Shown: one piece after another, positions 48,676 to 63,331 of the stretch
Layout: each line of letters opens with the position of its first letter
Position numbering within the stretch: the stretch's first letter is position 1
Translations under genes and position numbers: made by a program
Source: Nematostella vectensis
Lineage: Eukaryota > Cnidaria > Anthozoa > Actiniaria > Edwardsiidae
Direction of reading: 5' to 3'
Length of the DNA stretch: 64,000 bases
Assembly: GCF_932526225.1 (NCBI RefSeq)
Contig: NC_064044.1
Coordinates: 5,854,747 to 5,918,746, forward strand
The notes under the pieces: generated by a model
Database searches by the model: none
Told to the model about the DNA's origin: nothing
The model's input: only the letters and a program-made list of their open reading frames with translations

Positions 48676-49465
48676 TTCCCTGCTAGCAGAGGCCTCTTTT
48701 CTCTGTATTTCGCTGGGCTGGAGTTCGCGAGGAAAAGATACCTCTGCCATGGGTCGAACCTGTTTCTGTTGCGCATGCGTGAGCGTTAATAAGCGACCGA
48801 CGTGCCAAAACCCGTACCATCGCGCGAAAGCTGTCAATATGCTTTGCATGGGTTTAGTCGGAAATCATGAATCAAACTCCGGTTAGTTCTCCTCTTCGAA
48901 AAAAAAAAAACAACTGTTCAATTTCAATCACCTAAAACGTCACTAAAAAGATTGAGCAACAAACGCAGCAAAGACGAGTTTTGTCTTGTTTGTGGGATTA
49001 ATTTCAAGACATCTGGGCAGGCGAGTTTCTTCAATGTAAATATCGCACAGTTGGATTCGAAGAAAATGTTACAAAACTTTTTGGTAAAATTAGATCAGCT
49101 ATTCCCAGAAGAATATGCAAAACCTGTAAACGGAAGATTGACTCGTTTGTCAAAAGAGAGAAAATTCTGAATGAAGATAAGGCATTGAATGGCTTCTTTT
49201 TATAATTCGTCGCGTGATATTTCTACGGAGGACGCCGTTTCGAATGCGGGCTTATTATCCGGCAGCGGATATACGTTTCATGCATGCGCTAGTCATTGTA
49301 GGCTCAAAATAGTGGCCAGTAATTAATGAACGGAGCATGCGCTCTGGATCTCGTCCACGATCGTGGACGGCGGTTTGATCAAACGAACGTGCGACCCATG
49401 GCAGAGGTATCTTTTCCTCCAGCCCAGCGAAATACAGAGAAAAGAGGCCTCTGCTAGCAGGGAAA
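48676..49465. mobile_element. Nested hAT-like element with 8-bp target duplication
   Basis: Inverted ends TTCCCTGCTAGCAGAGGCC (about 80-95 bp in total, 48,676-48,760 and 49,385-49,465) flanked by exact GGGAGCAT copies (48,668-48,675 and 49,466-49,473). An 8-bp duplication is typical of hAT and P-type elements. It contains a broken C4 zinc-finger ORF (48,950-49,200) but no transposase core. Confidence 0.8.
48950..49203 (+). pseudogene. C4 zinc-binding domain fragment, frameshifted
   Basis: One frame reads RSKDEFCLVCGINFKTSG through SKKMLQNFLVKLDQLF; a second frame continues RRICKTCKRKIDSFVKREKI. Together they give C-x2-C ... C-x2-C with the spacing of a zinc-binding module, but a one-base slip between 49,090 and 49,110 separates them. 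It sits wholly inside the nested element, so it is transposon-carried. Exact family not recognised. Confidence 0.5.
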
Positions 49466-49560
49466 GGGAGCATATGTCCAAAAAAGCTCCCTAGGTAAAT
49501 TTTGAGGTTACTTTTCTGTTTTCATTTTTTCGCGCGTTAACTTAGAGCCTAATCGCACTA

Positions 49561-49613
49561 GGAGGACAAAATTTGTCTGGCCGGGATAAACAGCCGTCCA
49601 AATTTTGTCCTAG
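49561..49613. repeat. Short inverted repeat around a GGCCGGGATAAACAGCCG core
   Basis: Arms AGGACAAAATTT and AAATTTTGTCCT face each other about 25 bp apart. Possibly a minimal foldback element. Confidence 0.6.
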
Positions 49614-49955
49614 CCAATCGATTGGTTTGTTAACCAGTAAAAAAATCGCTTTCACTCTTCACTTTACCGGCATACTACAAGCAAGACAACGCAGGATTCT
49701 ATCTTGCGCGTAAGGTGCAGTAAACGCTTATTGCAAGCAGGTAATTACTCTCTATAAGCGCTTCTTTACTTTGACAAAGTCTCAGGCAGGAGATCATAGG
49801 ACCAGAGGACTGAGGAGGGGGGGAGGTGTGGCTTGCTCAACCATAGGTACCATTTGGAAAAAGAATAATATTTGAAAAGCCTTCAATAAGGGGGGGGGGG
49901 GGGGGGGGGGCGTTTACCCGGTGTATTATAGCCACCATCTTGGATTTGAGCAAAA

Positions 49956-51133
49956 ATGAAAAACGAGGGGAGTGGGAGGGGAAGAGGAGAGAGAGCCTTC
50001 AAGCCGCATCCTGACCAATCGATTTCAACGTTTCCGGGCTCGTTCAGTGACGGTGAATTCGATGACATCAAGCGTGCTGTCGAGCGCAGGGCGAACGCCG
50101 CTGAGCCAGAACCCGCAGTCAGCAACGAGGAAGAGCCTACCACAAAGCTATTCAGCTGTCCAGTGCGTGAAAGGCTATACACGCTTGGCTTGGTTAGACC
50201 GGCACACACTATACGGCAAATGCGAGTTTGACAAAGAAGGGGAATGCATATCTTTGCCCGGGGGGAAGGGGGGGGGGGGGAGGGGGTACTCTCTAAAAAT
50301 GTAGACGGGGGTAATCGTCATATCTTTTAGGGTATAAAATTTCACCAACTGCCATCTCTTAGGAGGTGTTGGAGGATTTTTCAGATTTTGCTATCTCTTA
50401 AGGTGTAAAATTCGTCGAACTGCTATTCCTAAGTGACGTGGGTGTTAAACGTTTTTTTTTTCCATTCTGTTATCTCTTAGGTTATAAACTTCGATTAATT
50501 GCTATTCCTAAGGGGGTGTTGAACGTTTTTTTTTTTTGATTCTGCTATCCCTTAGGGGCAAAAATTCCTTCGACCTCACCCAATTTTCCATCTCTTAGAG
50601 GAAATAATTTCTGTTGACCACGCCTAAAGTGCCATCCCTAACGGGTTACAATCAATTTTGCTGACGATCACCCCCGCTTCCCGGCAAGCTTGGCTACCAC
50701 CAAAAAGTAGTCGGGGGGAGGAGGGGGGCGTACCATTAATTGGGAATGAAGTGATAGAATCAACAAGCTGCATCTCTATACAGGGGAACGCCGATTAAAT
50801 CAGCGAGTTCCTATTACCGGGCCATGTACAGGTGTATTATTTCCGAAAATAACACAGGGTGCGGAGGCGGTAGAGGCTGCGGAGGAGGCAGCCGCCTACT
50901 TCCGTACGAGAGCTGCCATCCTAGATGAATGCCAACTAAATCACCCAATAGAAGCGAACGGCATCGACTTGTGCCACTTGTACTCCAGGTCCAGGCTCAC
51001 CTTTCTTTCAGTGGCCACCCTTCCCACTATCTGCAAAGAGCTGGAGCTTCAAGTGCCCGGAGCAGCCCGACGCAAAGCTTCTTTTGTAGCCACGCTCGTG
51101 GATGTTATTCGAAGATGTAGTTGCGCAAAATAA
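49956..51133 (+). pseudogene. C2HC zinc finger plus SAP-like C-terminus, broken transposon-type ORF
   Basis: The first part (49,956-50,252) has an acidic, Ser-rich N-terminus (GSFSDGEFDDIKRAVERRAN), then a finger split over two frames: LFSCPV in one, CVKGYTRLAWLDRHTLYGKC in the next. The second part (from a CAG acceptor at 50,857 to TAA at 51,133) reads ILDECQLNHPIEANGIDLCH, then SVATLPTICKELELQVPG, then ASFVATLVDVIRRCSC, SAP-like in layout. A plausible intron filled with repeats separates the two. One small deletion in the finger breaks the frame, so this copy is probably dead. Located inside the TTAA-bounded element; may be its former cargo or an older insertion. Confidence 0.5.
50330..50690 (+). 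repeat. Degenerate ~65-bp repeats (CTATCYCTTAGGG units)
   Basis: About five copies containing TGCTATCYCTTAGG, AWAATTYC and CCATCTCTTAGRG, with T-runs. Related units at 19,160-19,260. Preceded by poly-G tracts near 49,890 and 50,270. Confidence 0.65.
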
Positions 51134-52345
51134 ATCCACGATTTCTTGGGTCCCGATTATATTTTTTTCATGGTTACATGAAATAGATTTCTGAGTCGGT
51201 AATCCTGTGTTCTGTTGTGAAGACCAGAGTAAGTTTTTACACTTCAATACTCTCTTTTACTAAAAAGGAAAACAGCTTACGGTGAGAGGCCTCAATATCG
51301 CAAATGTCTCAGCGTTCTTGCCTAATTTGTATTTTTATTTGATCAAATTTGTAGTTGAACAAAGGCTTTGAAAATAAGCAAATTTTGACAATTTGATCAA
51401 GCTTTTTGTTTAATTACAATTTAAAACTGTACAAAATTATGTCAGTATCGCTTGCTAATTAAATAAAAACATGCAAAACTCTCATTTTCTTCTTTTGGAC
51501 GTTTTTCTTTTTAATAAGTAATTATCAGAAAAGTCTTATTGCAGTCATGGTGAGGTATTTTATGCTTGTCGCTTTGTTTGTCACGCTTTAATTACGTATG
51601 CATGGCAGCAAACAAATAGTATCACGCGAGCCTAAAAATCGAAATTTAATGCAATAAATGCTATGAAATTATTACCATTAAATTTTAGTATTGCCGACAG
51701 TATATTTCTTTTGATTTGAGCGCTCTTTCTTGTTTTTCTGGAGATTTGAAGGCGTTGTTTGAATGCGGAAAACCCGATACAGTAGTCGGCATTTGTTTAT
51801 AATTAGGGTCAAGTGGGGGTCATATTTCGGCTTGTAAAAAAGTCGGATTTTATTTGCCCCTAAATTTTATTTCACATATCAAAAGTAGAAATGATGCTCT
51901 TTTCGATGAATGCAAACATTTTTGCCAAATCCACATCTCATCGGCGATATTACACGATCATTTCAAGGCTTTTCAAAGTCATCTAAAAACATAAAATAAA
52001 ATAAAATCGCGTAAAATAATAAGGTGCTGACAGAACAGCTTATCTTTCAGCCTGGGAAATCCTTATTATCTATTCTTTAGGTTTATATAAGCTTCAAATG
52101 TTTTATCACGCGTTGCGAACCGGTTTTTAGTCTTTTTCTAACAACCACGAAATTGTCTCAAATCCGGGTGCGGGAGACGAAAAATTACTTTTCGGCTTCT
52201 ATCGCCAAAAATATTCATCCAAATTGCTTCAAACTTTCACAGTATACTGAGGTCAACCATACCTATTACCAGTTTAGTTTTGAGCTAGGGCGCCCAAACA
52301 TCATTTTTCCGAGAAATCTCGACGAACTCAGACCGCTGGTCTTAA

Positions 52346-53013
52346 GAGATATTCGGTAAAAAGAATTCTATAACAAAAAGACTACAGAAATGCGATTTAA
52401 TTATAGCGGGATTTGCAAGAAGCTGTGCAACACACTCTAATAAAAGAATGGCAACTGAAATTACAATAGGATTTATTTCATATTCAGATAATCTGTGTAA
52501 ACAAACTACCTTATACAGATTACAAGAGGGGGTAGAATAGGATAGAAACATAGAAAATACTAAATATGGATTCTATTAATATGAAACCACCGCCACATTC
52601 AAAGGCTCTAGTATCTTCAGGAAGGTTGAATAATTAATTACAGGTTTAGGTTATTTTAGGTATTAGTACTGTATCGATTTCAAATGAAATCAGTAACTTG
52701 GACAAAGTAGTTCTACTCCTAGCATGGGATATACATGACACATCACATCATACCGTGCAACTCTCAGATCATTCAACTTCATAGAAATTCATTAAAACCA
52801 AGAAAACTAAACACATGGATATTGCATTTTACTCTGAGCTAAGCATGGCTCGTTTTTATAATTTAAAACAAACACTTGGTGTTAACTTATAGTTCTTATA
52901 GGGAGGGGGGGATTATAAACACATGTAAAGGTTATTCTTATAATACTGTTGGTACTTTTTCTTAATCCTTGTCAATCAGTCAGCATCAGTGGGCTCAGCT
53001 CGCACATCCGCAA
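52346..53013 (-). other. Downstream flank / 3' UTR of AK2
   Basis: AT-rich sequence following the AK2 stop codon. Plus-strand TTTATT at about 52,468 would be an AATAAA poly(A) signal on the AK2 strand, but the true end is not determinable by eye. No other gene seen. Confidence 0.4.
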
Positions 53014-57259
<4,246 letters not shown>

Positions 57260-57420
57260 GTTGACGATAATTTACAAAGAAGAAGAGCAGAAACCAGAGC
57301 CCAGAAGAACGAAGCCCTCAAATGAATCAACGACCGGCGGCCACGTTCTGTGCAGGCTACGCATGCGCGGTGGGTGAATGGAACGAAAGTGGACTTCGGA
57401 ATTCAAGGAGTGTACTAGCT
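57260..57420 (-). promoter_or_regulatory. AK2 upstream region with NRF-1-like site
   Basis: About 100 bp upstream of the AK2 ATG, plus-strand ACGCATGCGCGG (57,359-57,370) comes close to the palindromic NRF-1 consensus YGCGCAYGCGCR. No TATA box is visible. Role inferred only from motif and position. Confidence 0.35.
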
Positions 57421-57559
57421 TGTACTAGCTAGCGCATGGGGAAAATCAAATGTAGATAAAACAGAGAGAAAACAGGCATTTTATTCGAGTCTGTTTGATT
57501 GAGGGCATTTATGTATTTACTTTCGCAAGCTTTTTCGGGTAGTACAGGGATTATCTCTT

Positions 57560-58598
57560 GGCAAGAGAGCATAAGATAAGAGAGGGACACTTTAGTATTA
57601 CCCGCGCGCCATGTCGCGTCCGAATCCGGCTATTTTAGTAATCACCACTGCGCGTGAGCATTTTTACTCACCCTACCAGCGCTTTGGCATTTACATCTTG
57701 TTGTTTGCCGCTGTTTTGTGCCTTGAAACCGAAAAAAAAACACCCTATTTGCACAAATACCATCGAAAATTTCATTCTAGCATCAAGGATACGGGCACTT
57801 TATACAGGCGGTTTATTAAGGGGATGTAGTACTTCGGGGATTGCAAGATTTCCAAAACGAGACTTCATTCAAAATCAAGAGCGGAAAACCTCGTGCTTCA
57901 ATCACCGATTTTGCTCTTAACTTGCTGCTTCTTCCTGGTTTCTCAACATTCATTATCTTCCTAATGGTCAAACGAAATCTGTAAGTTAGACATTAGATAT
58001 AATATTGATTTTTGTGAGTATTTCTGTGAATTGAGAAGGAATCCAAGAAAAATACATTTCATAAAAGTTATCCTTGTAGCGAGGGAATTTTTGTGATGAT
58101 CAAAGCCAGCAAGCTGAAGTATCTGAGCTTTTGTAAAAGTGAGGAAATAAAGAGGGAGATATTACTGTATTTCTATGATGTTGTTATTATTATATGTTAT
58201 ATTATTATGTTGTTATTATACAAGCTGGTGTCGGGATTTGAATCAAACGCAGTATCACAGCCATTTTATCTCTCGTCGGTTTTTTCTTTCTAATTTGACT
58301 TCGCCGCTCAGACAAACAAAACAGTCAAACTATTCAGGGATTTAGCTTTCTGTGAGTATATTTGCCAATCTTGGTAACTTAAGTTAGACCTGTTTTCTTC
58401 TTCCGAGTTATTTTACATGATCTCTTTTCATTCCTATCGAACAACAACACGCAACCCGCGGGGGAGTAGGACAAAATAAAAGGAGCAAATCCTCACGCGT
58501 AGTGGTGGGGTGGTGGTTACTAAAAATAGCCGGATTCGGACGCGACATGGCGCGCGGGTAATAACAAAGTGTCCCTCTCTAACCTTATGCTCTCTTGC
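57560..58598. mobile_element. 1.04-kb non-autonomous inverted-repeat element
   Basis: Inverted repeats of about 95 bp: 57,560-57,650 and 58,507-58,598, sharing GCAAGAGAGCATAAG, AGAGAGGGACACTTT, TTACCCGCGCGCCATGTCGC and GAATCCGGCTATTTT. The interior is AT-rich and encodes nothing recognised. It lies between the AK2 5' end and the aquaporin 3' end. Confidence 0.8.
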
Positions 58599-58898
58599 TC
58601 TTGGACAAGCATTTTGAGCGAAGAAGATCTTTGCTATATTATTGCCGAGCAAGCGCTATATTTTTGTTGTGATCGTCGCTGTCTAAAGAAACCGAAAACA
58701 AAAAGCCAGAGAATATGGGGAGGGGAGTACACTTTCTTGGTTAGAACTTCATATTGTTTATTAGTTTATGCACAAAATGAAATTATTTGTGCGGTACATG
58801 AAATCGAGTGTTTTTAACCAAAATCAGCATGGAGCCTTAAGTTTTGACATCTGCATCACATATTTTTCGAGCCTCGGTCCTGTGCTGTGAATCCTGCC

Positions 58899-61106
58899 CT
58901 AAGGGCTCAACTCTTCGGTATCGCTCTGCGCATGCTTTACACGCTTGGTTTTGAGCCCGCGATGTAACAGCATGTTGTACATCAAGCCCGCAATCACTGC
59001 TCCAACCAGAGGCCCACACCAGTAAACCTGAAACAATCGGCATCAGCAGTGATAAATAGGGACCTTAAGCAAGGACAACGACGACGGCTAGGACAACGCG
59101 ATCGAAAAAGATGTTTTCGCGCGTGGCGATCAAAAATAATTCAATTGCAATGGAATTGCATTATAGTCAGGGACAGGTAAAAATAAACTAAGGACATTAT
59201 TTTTACAGCAGCGAATGTAGTTAGTGGAGTTTACAGTGCAAACGTCCGAATCCTCAATGACCGTGAAACTTGTTTTTTCACGTTCGTGATTTTTTACGGA
59301 AAACGGCTGAATGTATGTAAGACAAAACGCATTTCTACGTGCTGCTATTGAATTCTGAATCAAATTCTATTGTTTTCTGCCGTCGGCGTCAGCGTTGCCG
59401 TCGTCGTTAGGTCCCATATGTTGTCATCACGTGGCTAGAGCAAAGCACGTGACCAGATGGTCATCACGTGGCTAGAGCAAGGCATGTGACTTACCCAGTG
59501 ATCTCGCCAGTTGTTTGTGAGGATTGCTGGGCCAAACGACCTCGCAGGGTTGAGCCCTGCACCAGTGAGAGGGAGCTGAGATTAGAAACAAAATAACATC
59601 AGTTCAGGCGCCTCGGGGGAGGTGTGTTTTACCATTTTTGATGGATACCATTTTTGATGGGTACACAAAACAGTGCCAAAGTTTGAGAGCGTGCGAGCTT
59701 GTCTATTTTATTTATACCAGGGGCGGATCCAGAAGTTCCAATAAGGGGGGGCCGAAGCAAGGGTTTTAAAAAGAGGGGGCGGATTCAGTGTTCTTACGTG
59801 GTTTTTCTTACGTGGTTTTTCTTACGTGTTTTTCTTATATTTCCTATTATTTCTGAGCCAAAATAAGGGGGCCTGGGCCCGCTCGGCCCACCCCTAGATC
59901 CACCCCTGTATACGGTTTAATCCAAAAAGGTTTCCATTATGTGGATAAAGAAAAAAGCTAAATGATCATAAAATAATCAATAACAAAAAAACTTAAAGTC
60001 AATAAGCTGCTCATCAAACTTCTTGAAGGATGGTGACTCAATTGGAGGAAGACGGTTCCACAGAGCTATTGTTCCTGGGAAAAAGCTTTGCTGATATGCT
60101 TATGTGTTACAGGCCATCACTTCATAGAATCTCCCTGGGTGGTATTGTTAGTGCAAATCGCCTATCCTTCGAGCACTTCTGATTTTGATGGGACCATCCG
60201 GGCTTGTGTGAGCCAGCGAGTGACTGTTTATCTTACTCACCGCCACGAGATATCCCAAAGTGACGGCAAGTCCAACAGCTGCTGACACGTCATAGCGGTC
60301 GTAGTTGTCATCTCTTGGGCATGCGTCTAGCGTTGAGAGGATTGCGCTGACCAGCAAAAACGTGACGATAATCTCGGTTCCTAGTGCTTGAGGAGGAGTG
60401 GTACCGACAGCAAGGAAAGTAGCTCCCAGGGTTCCTCTGGCGTATGCAGGACACACTAGATGGAGTAGTCCGGCCCCGGTGATCGCTGGGAACGTTGGGA
60501 TTTCTCATCAGAATATGGAGACTCGTAACTTAGTTGAAACATTGAAAGCGCTTGTAAGTCCGCTTCTCTTATGAGTCGCGTTCTCTTAACTAACACTTTA
60601 CACAAAATATTTTTTGCTGGCTTAAGTGTAAAAATGGCACCAAATATCATCGTTAATAGAAACAAGCGTAAAGTACGCAAATCCATAGCATCTGAGAGTT
60701 TTGTAGCAGCTAAAAATCCCCTAGTGTTATCAACGGGAAACGAAATGCTTGGAAACAGGCAGAGAAAACCAAGAGGTGGTCTTGGGACATAAGGCTATGT
60801 AACGCTTACCTCCAAAACACTGTACAATGACGTAAAGAAATGACGCCACAAGTGACGTATCTCCCGCGAGGAACGAGGCGACTGTAACGGCAGGGTTAGC
60901 GTGAACCAGCGGTCTGCTGACCCAGCGAAATACCTGCGTCACGGTAGCCATGCTGAAGCCGGCCGCAAGAGCGATCTCCAGGGTACTTGGGGTCCCCTCC
61001 CATCGTAAAGATGCGGCAGACACGCTGAACATGAAGAGAAGCGTGCCCAAGTACTCCGCGAACACACAGATCCACAGGGAGCCCGTGAAAACCTCGTCTA
61101 CTCCCA
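58899..61106 (-). CDS. Aquaporin (classical water-channel type), last four exons
   Basis: Membrane channel of the MIP family. Exons: 61,106-60,810, 60,485-60,241, 59,575-59,495, 59,027-58,899 (TAG at 58,899-58,901); about 250 residues, phases consistent. Order seen: TM1 ([19 protein letters not shown]), TM2 ([18 protein letters not shown]), loop B HANPAVT, TM3 ([15 protein letters not shown]), TM4 ([17 protein letters not shown]), TM5 ([14 protein letters not shown]), loop [15 protein letters not shown] with the selectivity-filter Arg, and TM6 ([18 protein letters not shown]). The cytosolic tail is short ([18 protein letters not shown]). Both NPA boxes are intact. The Cys of mercury-sensitive aquaporins before loop E NPA is absent. 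The residues before NPA 1 ([10 protein letters not shown]) lack the common SGxH. The first exon(s) with the start codon, upstream of 61,106, were not found. Confidence 0.92.
59423..59492. repeat. Two tandem ~36-bp units with E-boxes in an aquaporin intron
   Basis: GTCATCACGTGGCTAGAGCA occurs twice, with CACGTG three times in 70 bp. It overlaps the donor side of exon 59,495-59,575. CACGTG is the bHLH-zip E-box; regulation is not shown. Confidence 0.7.
59719..59908. mobile_element. MITE of the GGGGCGGATCYAG family in an aquaporin intron
   Basis: Ends CAGGGGCGGATCCAG and CTAGATCCACCCCTG are near-perfect inverted repeats. Interior has three TTCTTACGTGGTTTT-like copies and G-rich text. Same family as 34,140-34,288. 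Confidence 0.75.
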
Positions 61107-61814
61107 CTGGATAAAGATGAGTTAAAATAGGGTCAAAACTAAGCAATGAAACAAGATTGCCAAGTAAAGAAAAGTTCAGTTTTTTTTCTTTCAACAATTT
61201 GTTTTTAGAGGAACAAGATTTTTTGTTTTGTTAGGCAGTCCCTGTACAATGCTCTACTACACAGTACACCTTAGTACACCTAACCTATCTAATTGTTTAC
61301 ATAGAAAGACTTTAGGCAAGGGAAGCAACACGACAAATGAACTAAGCCACAGGAGCTTATGTTGAGTAAATGCCTTCTAAATCTTCTATGAATCTCGTTG
61401 TCAATTGCTTTATCCAGTAACACATGCCAAGAGCACTAAGGCTTAACACGTCAAAACGTGATGTCAAATCGTTAAAACGCCATTCGATTCTCTTTATTTA
61501 GGTAATATACTTCATAGAAACAGTTTTTCTTAGGACATAAAAAATAATCGCTTAAATTGTGCGGCAATTAAGGTTTTTTTTCCTATTCGACTTCGTTTTT
61601 GCGTGACCATTCTAGGGAATATCACACAGGAAACTTTGGCTGCTTAGTGTTAGCCATAATTCTACAGTTTTAGAATGAGTTAATGTGCGAGAATATATTT
61701 GTTTAAAAACCAAAATAAACTAAATGTAGTACAAAGGCATACAACGAGCCCCCTCTCTCGAAACATGTTAAAATGGCATATTTCATCGTTTGAATAAGTT
61801 CTGATGCTTAAAAT
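61107..61814 (-). other. Region upstream of the aquaporin exons, no gene recognised
   Basis: Intronic or 5' sequence of the aquaporin gene. A phase-1-ending first coding exon should lie in or beyond it, but no convincing ATG exon was found by eye. Confidence 0.4.
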
Positions 61815-62130
61815 ATCCATTTTAAAAGTTGCTGGGAAAAAGTTATCTGTTCCTTTTTCCCAGGAGGAACCTTTTTTTTCCCAGCCAGCAGTGTCTATAG
61901 GCATTTAGGCACATGAATAATTGCACGTATAACCGATCGGGACGACTTTTTTCCCCAAGCATCCGCTCCAGCGCCCCAAAAAATATTCCCAGCACAACTA
62001 GTTCGACTCCACAAATGTCCCAGCAGAACCATTCGGGACGATTTTTTTCCCAGCAACCGAAGGGTCTAACATCTTCCCAGCCAATAAAAATCGGGCTGCG
62101 GAACAGATCTGTTTTGTGCCCTTGGTAGTA
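61815..62130. repeat. Dispersed repeat R6, copy 2
   Basis: Same as 45,405-45,745: CGATCGGGACGA, CAGCGCCCCAAAAA, GGGCTGCGGAACAGATC. Same orientation. Confidence 0.8.
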
Positions 62131-63331
62131 ATCCCAGTCTTCCTTTCCTAAAACTAGCCTCCAAAATAGGCTAATAACCAGTTACTAGCTTCATGTGTCT
62201 TTTACGTGCTCTTAAAAAGTGCAATAGTCGAATAGTTCAGTCAGTTGACTGGTTTCTAGTGTAATGAAAAGAAATGTAGACTGCTGAGTTTGTTTATATC
62301 CTTTACCACCCCTTTATCCTTGCGCGGAAATTTTTGCTGTTATTATAGCAGTGATAAAAACACCTTTTTCTCAATTCAATTTCCATTAAAAGTTTCTATA
62401 CCTTTTAGTCTCCTGAAGTGAACCATCTCCCTAGAAAAGACTCTTTTTATAGACTTGACTTGTGCGTAGCGACAAAGGAACTATTGCTAAGACATTAGCG
62501 ATGTTTACATAGTGTGTTTGTGTTATTTGATTTCAATAAACTATACTTCAGCCGATATTTGTCATGCGTGACCCTATACAAGGGTTTGGTCTTCCTGTGG
62601 TATCAGCGATCAAAGACTAGTTCGAAGGTTTGTTAGTACCACAGGTAGCCCAAGCTCTGTCAATAGGTATGAACCGACCGGTTCATTGACCGTTAATAGA
62701 GAGAACGATGTAGTTGTAACTTTATGCTAGTATTCTTCAATAAAAATGCAATTAAATTTAATCCAACTTAATGTAGTACTTGTAGTTGTCTATTATTTTC
62801 ACGTTTAAGGTAATTCCCTTGAATTGCACTGCGCACCCCTTCTGCGCATAGTGGCGCGCGCTGTTTGTTCGAATTTTCCGGCGCGCGCGCCACAGTTGTA
62901 CAAGAAAACACAGCAAAAGGCGCGCGTTTTTTACTTAAAATCGCTTTGACAGAAAAAGGAAGTCGGTTACCCCATTTTTTATTTGCTCAAATAGTTAAAT
63001 ATATACGGAATAATGATATACTGAAAGAAGAAAAAAAGTTGGGTTGTAGAAGTTTTGTTATTTCTCTTAAGAGCCGTAAAAATACTTCAAAATGGCGCTT
63101 TTTACCGTATGAATAATGGCGAAAACAATGTCTTTTAGTGCGATCTCTTAAAATGTGATTTGTTTTGAACATTAGCTACTACGGGTTATTGTTTAGGAGA
63201 TCGGATTTTGGCAGCTCGGCTAACAGAAATTAATTTTCTAAAGACTATAGGCACTCTTTTTGAAAGCTAAGAGTTCGTGATCAGTAAAAACGCTTCATCT
63301 CCACGCCCCTATAATCTATAGAAATAAATTG
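62131..63331. other. Noncoding, GC-rich spot at 62,840-62,930, no gene recognised
   Basis: Contains a GGCGCGCGC-rich stretch flanked by AT-rich DNA, perhaps a CpG island-like promoter, and an open frame at 62,865-63,116 that I do not recognise. The GC-rich spot could mark the aquaporin start, but no exon supports it. Confidence 0.35.

Larger units (their letters stand above)
47451..52345. mobile_element. TTAA-bounded large inverted-repeat element (piggyBac-like)
   Basis: Long inverted repeats of about 560 bp: 47,508-48,069 and 51,785-52,345, each bounded by TTAA next to GACCAGCGGTCTGAG. The left side extends further out to TTAACCCATTGACTCC (TTAA at 47,451), which has the TTAA-CCC form of piggyBac ends; the right side stops at an inner TTAA. 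No piggyBac transposase is visible between them. The interior holds a nested hAT-like element, broken zinc-finger ORFs, poly-G tracts and tandem repeats. Confidence 0.7.

Noticed and set aside
62865-63116. 83-aa plus-strand ORF in the GC-rich spot upstream of the LINE
   Set aside because: No recognisable family; begins in a low-complexity GCGCGC tract and has no supporting splice or repeat evidence.
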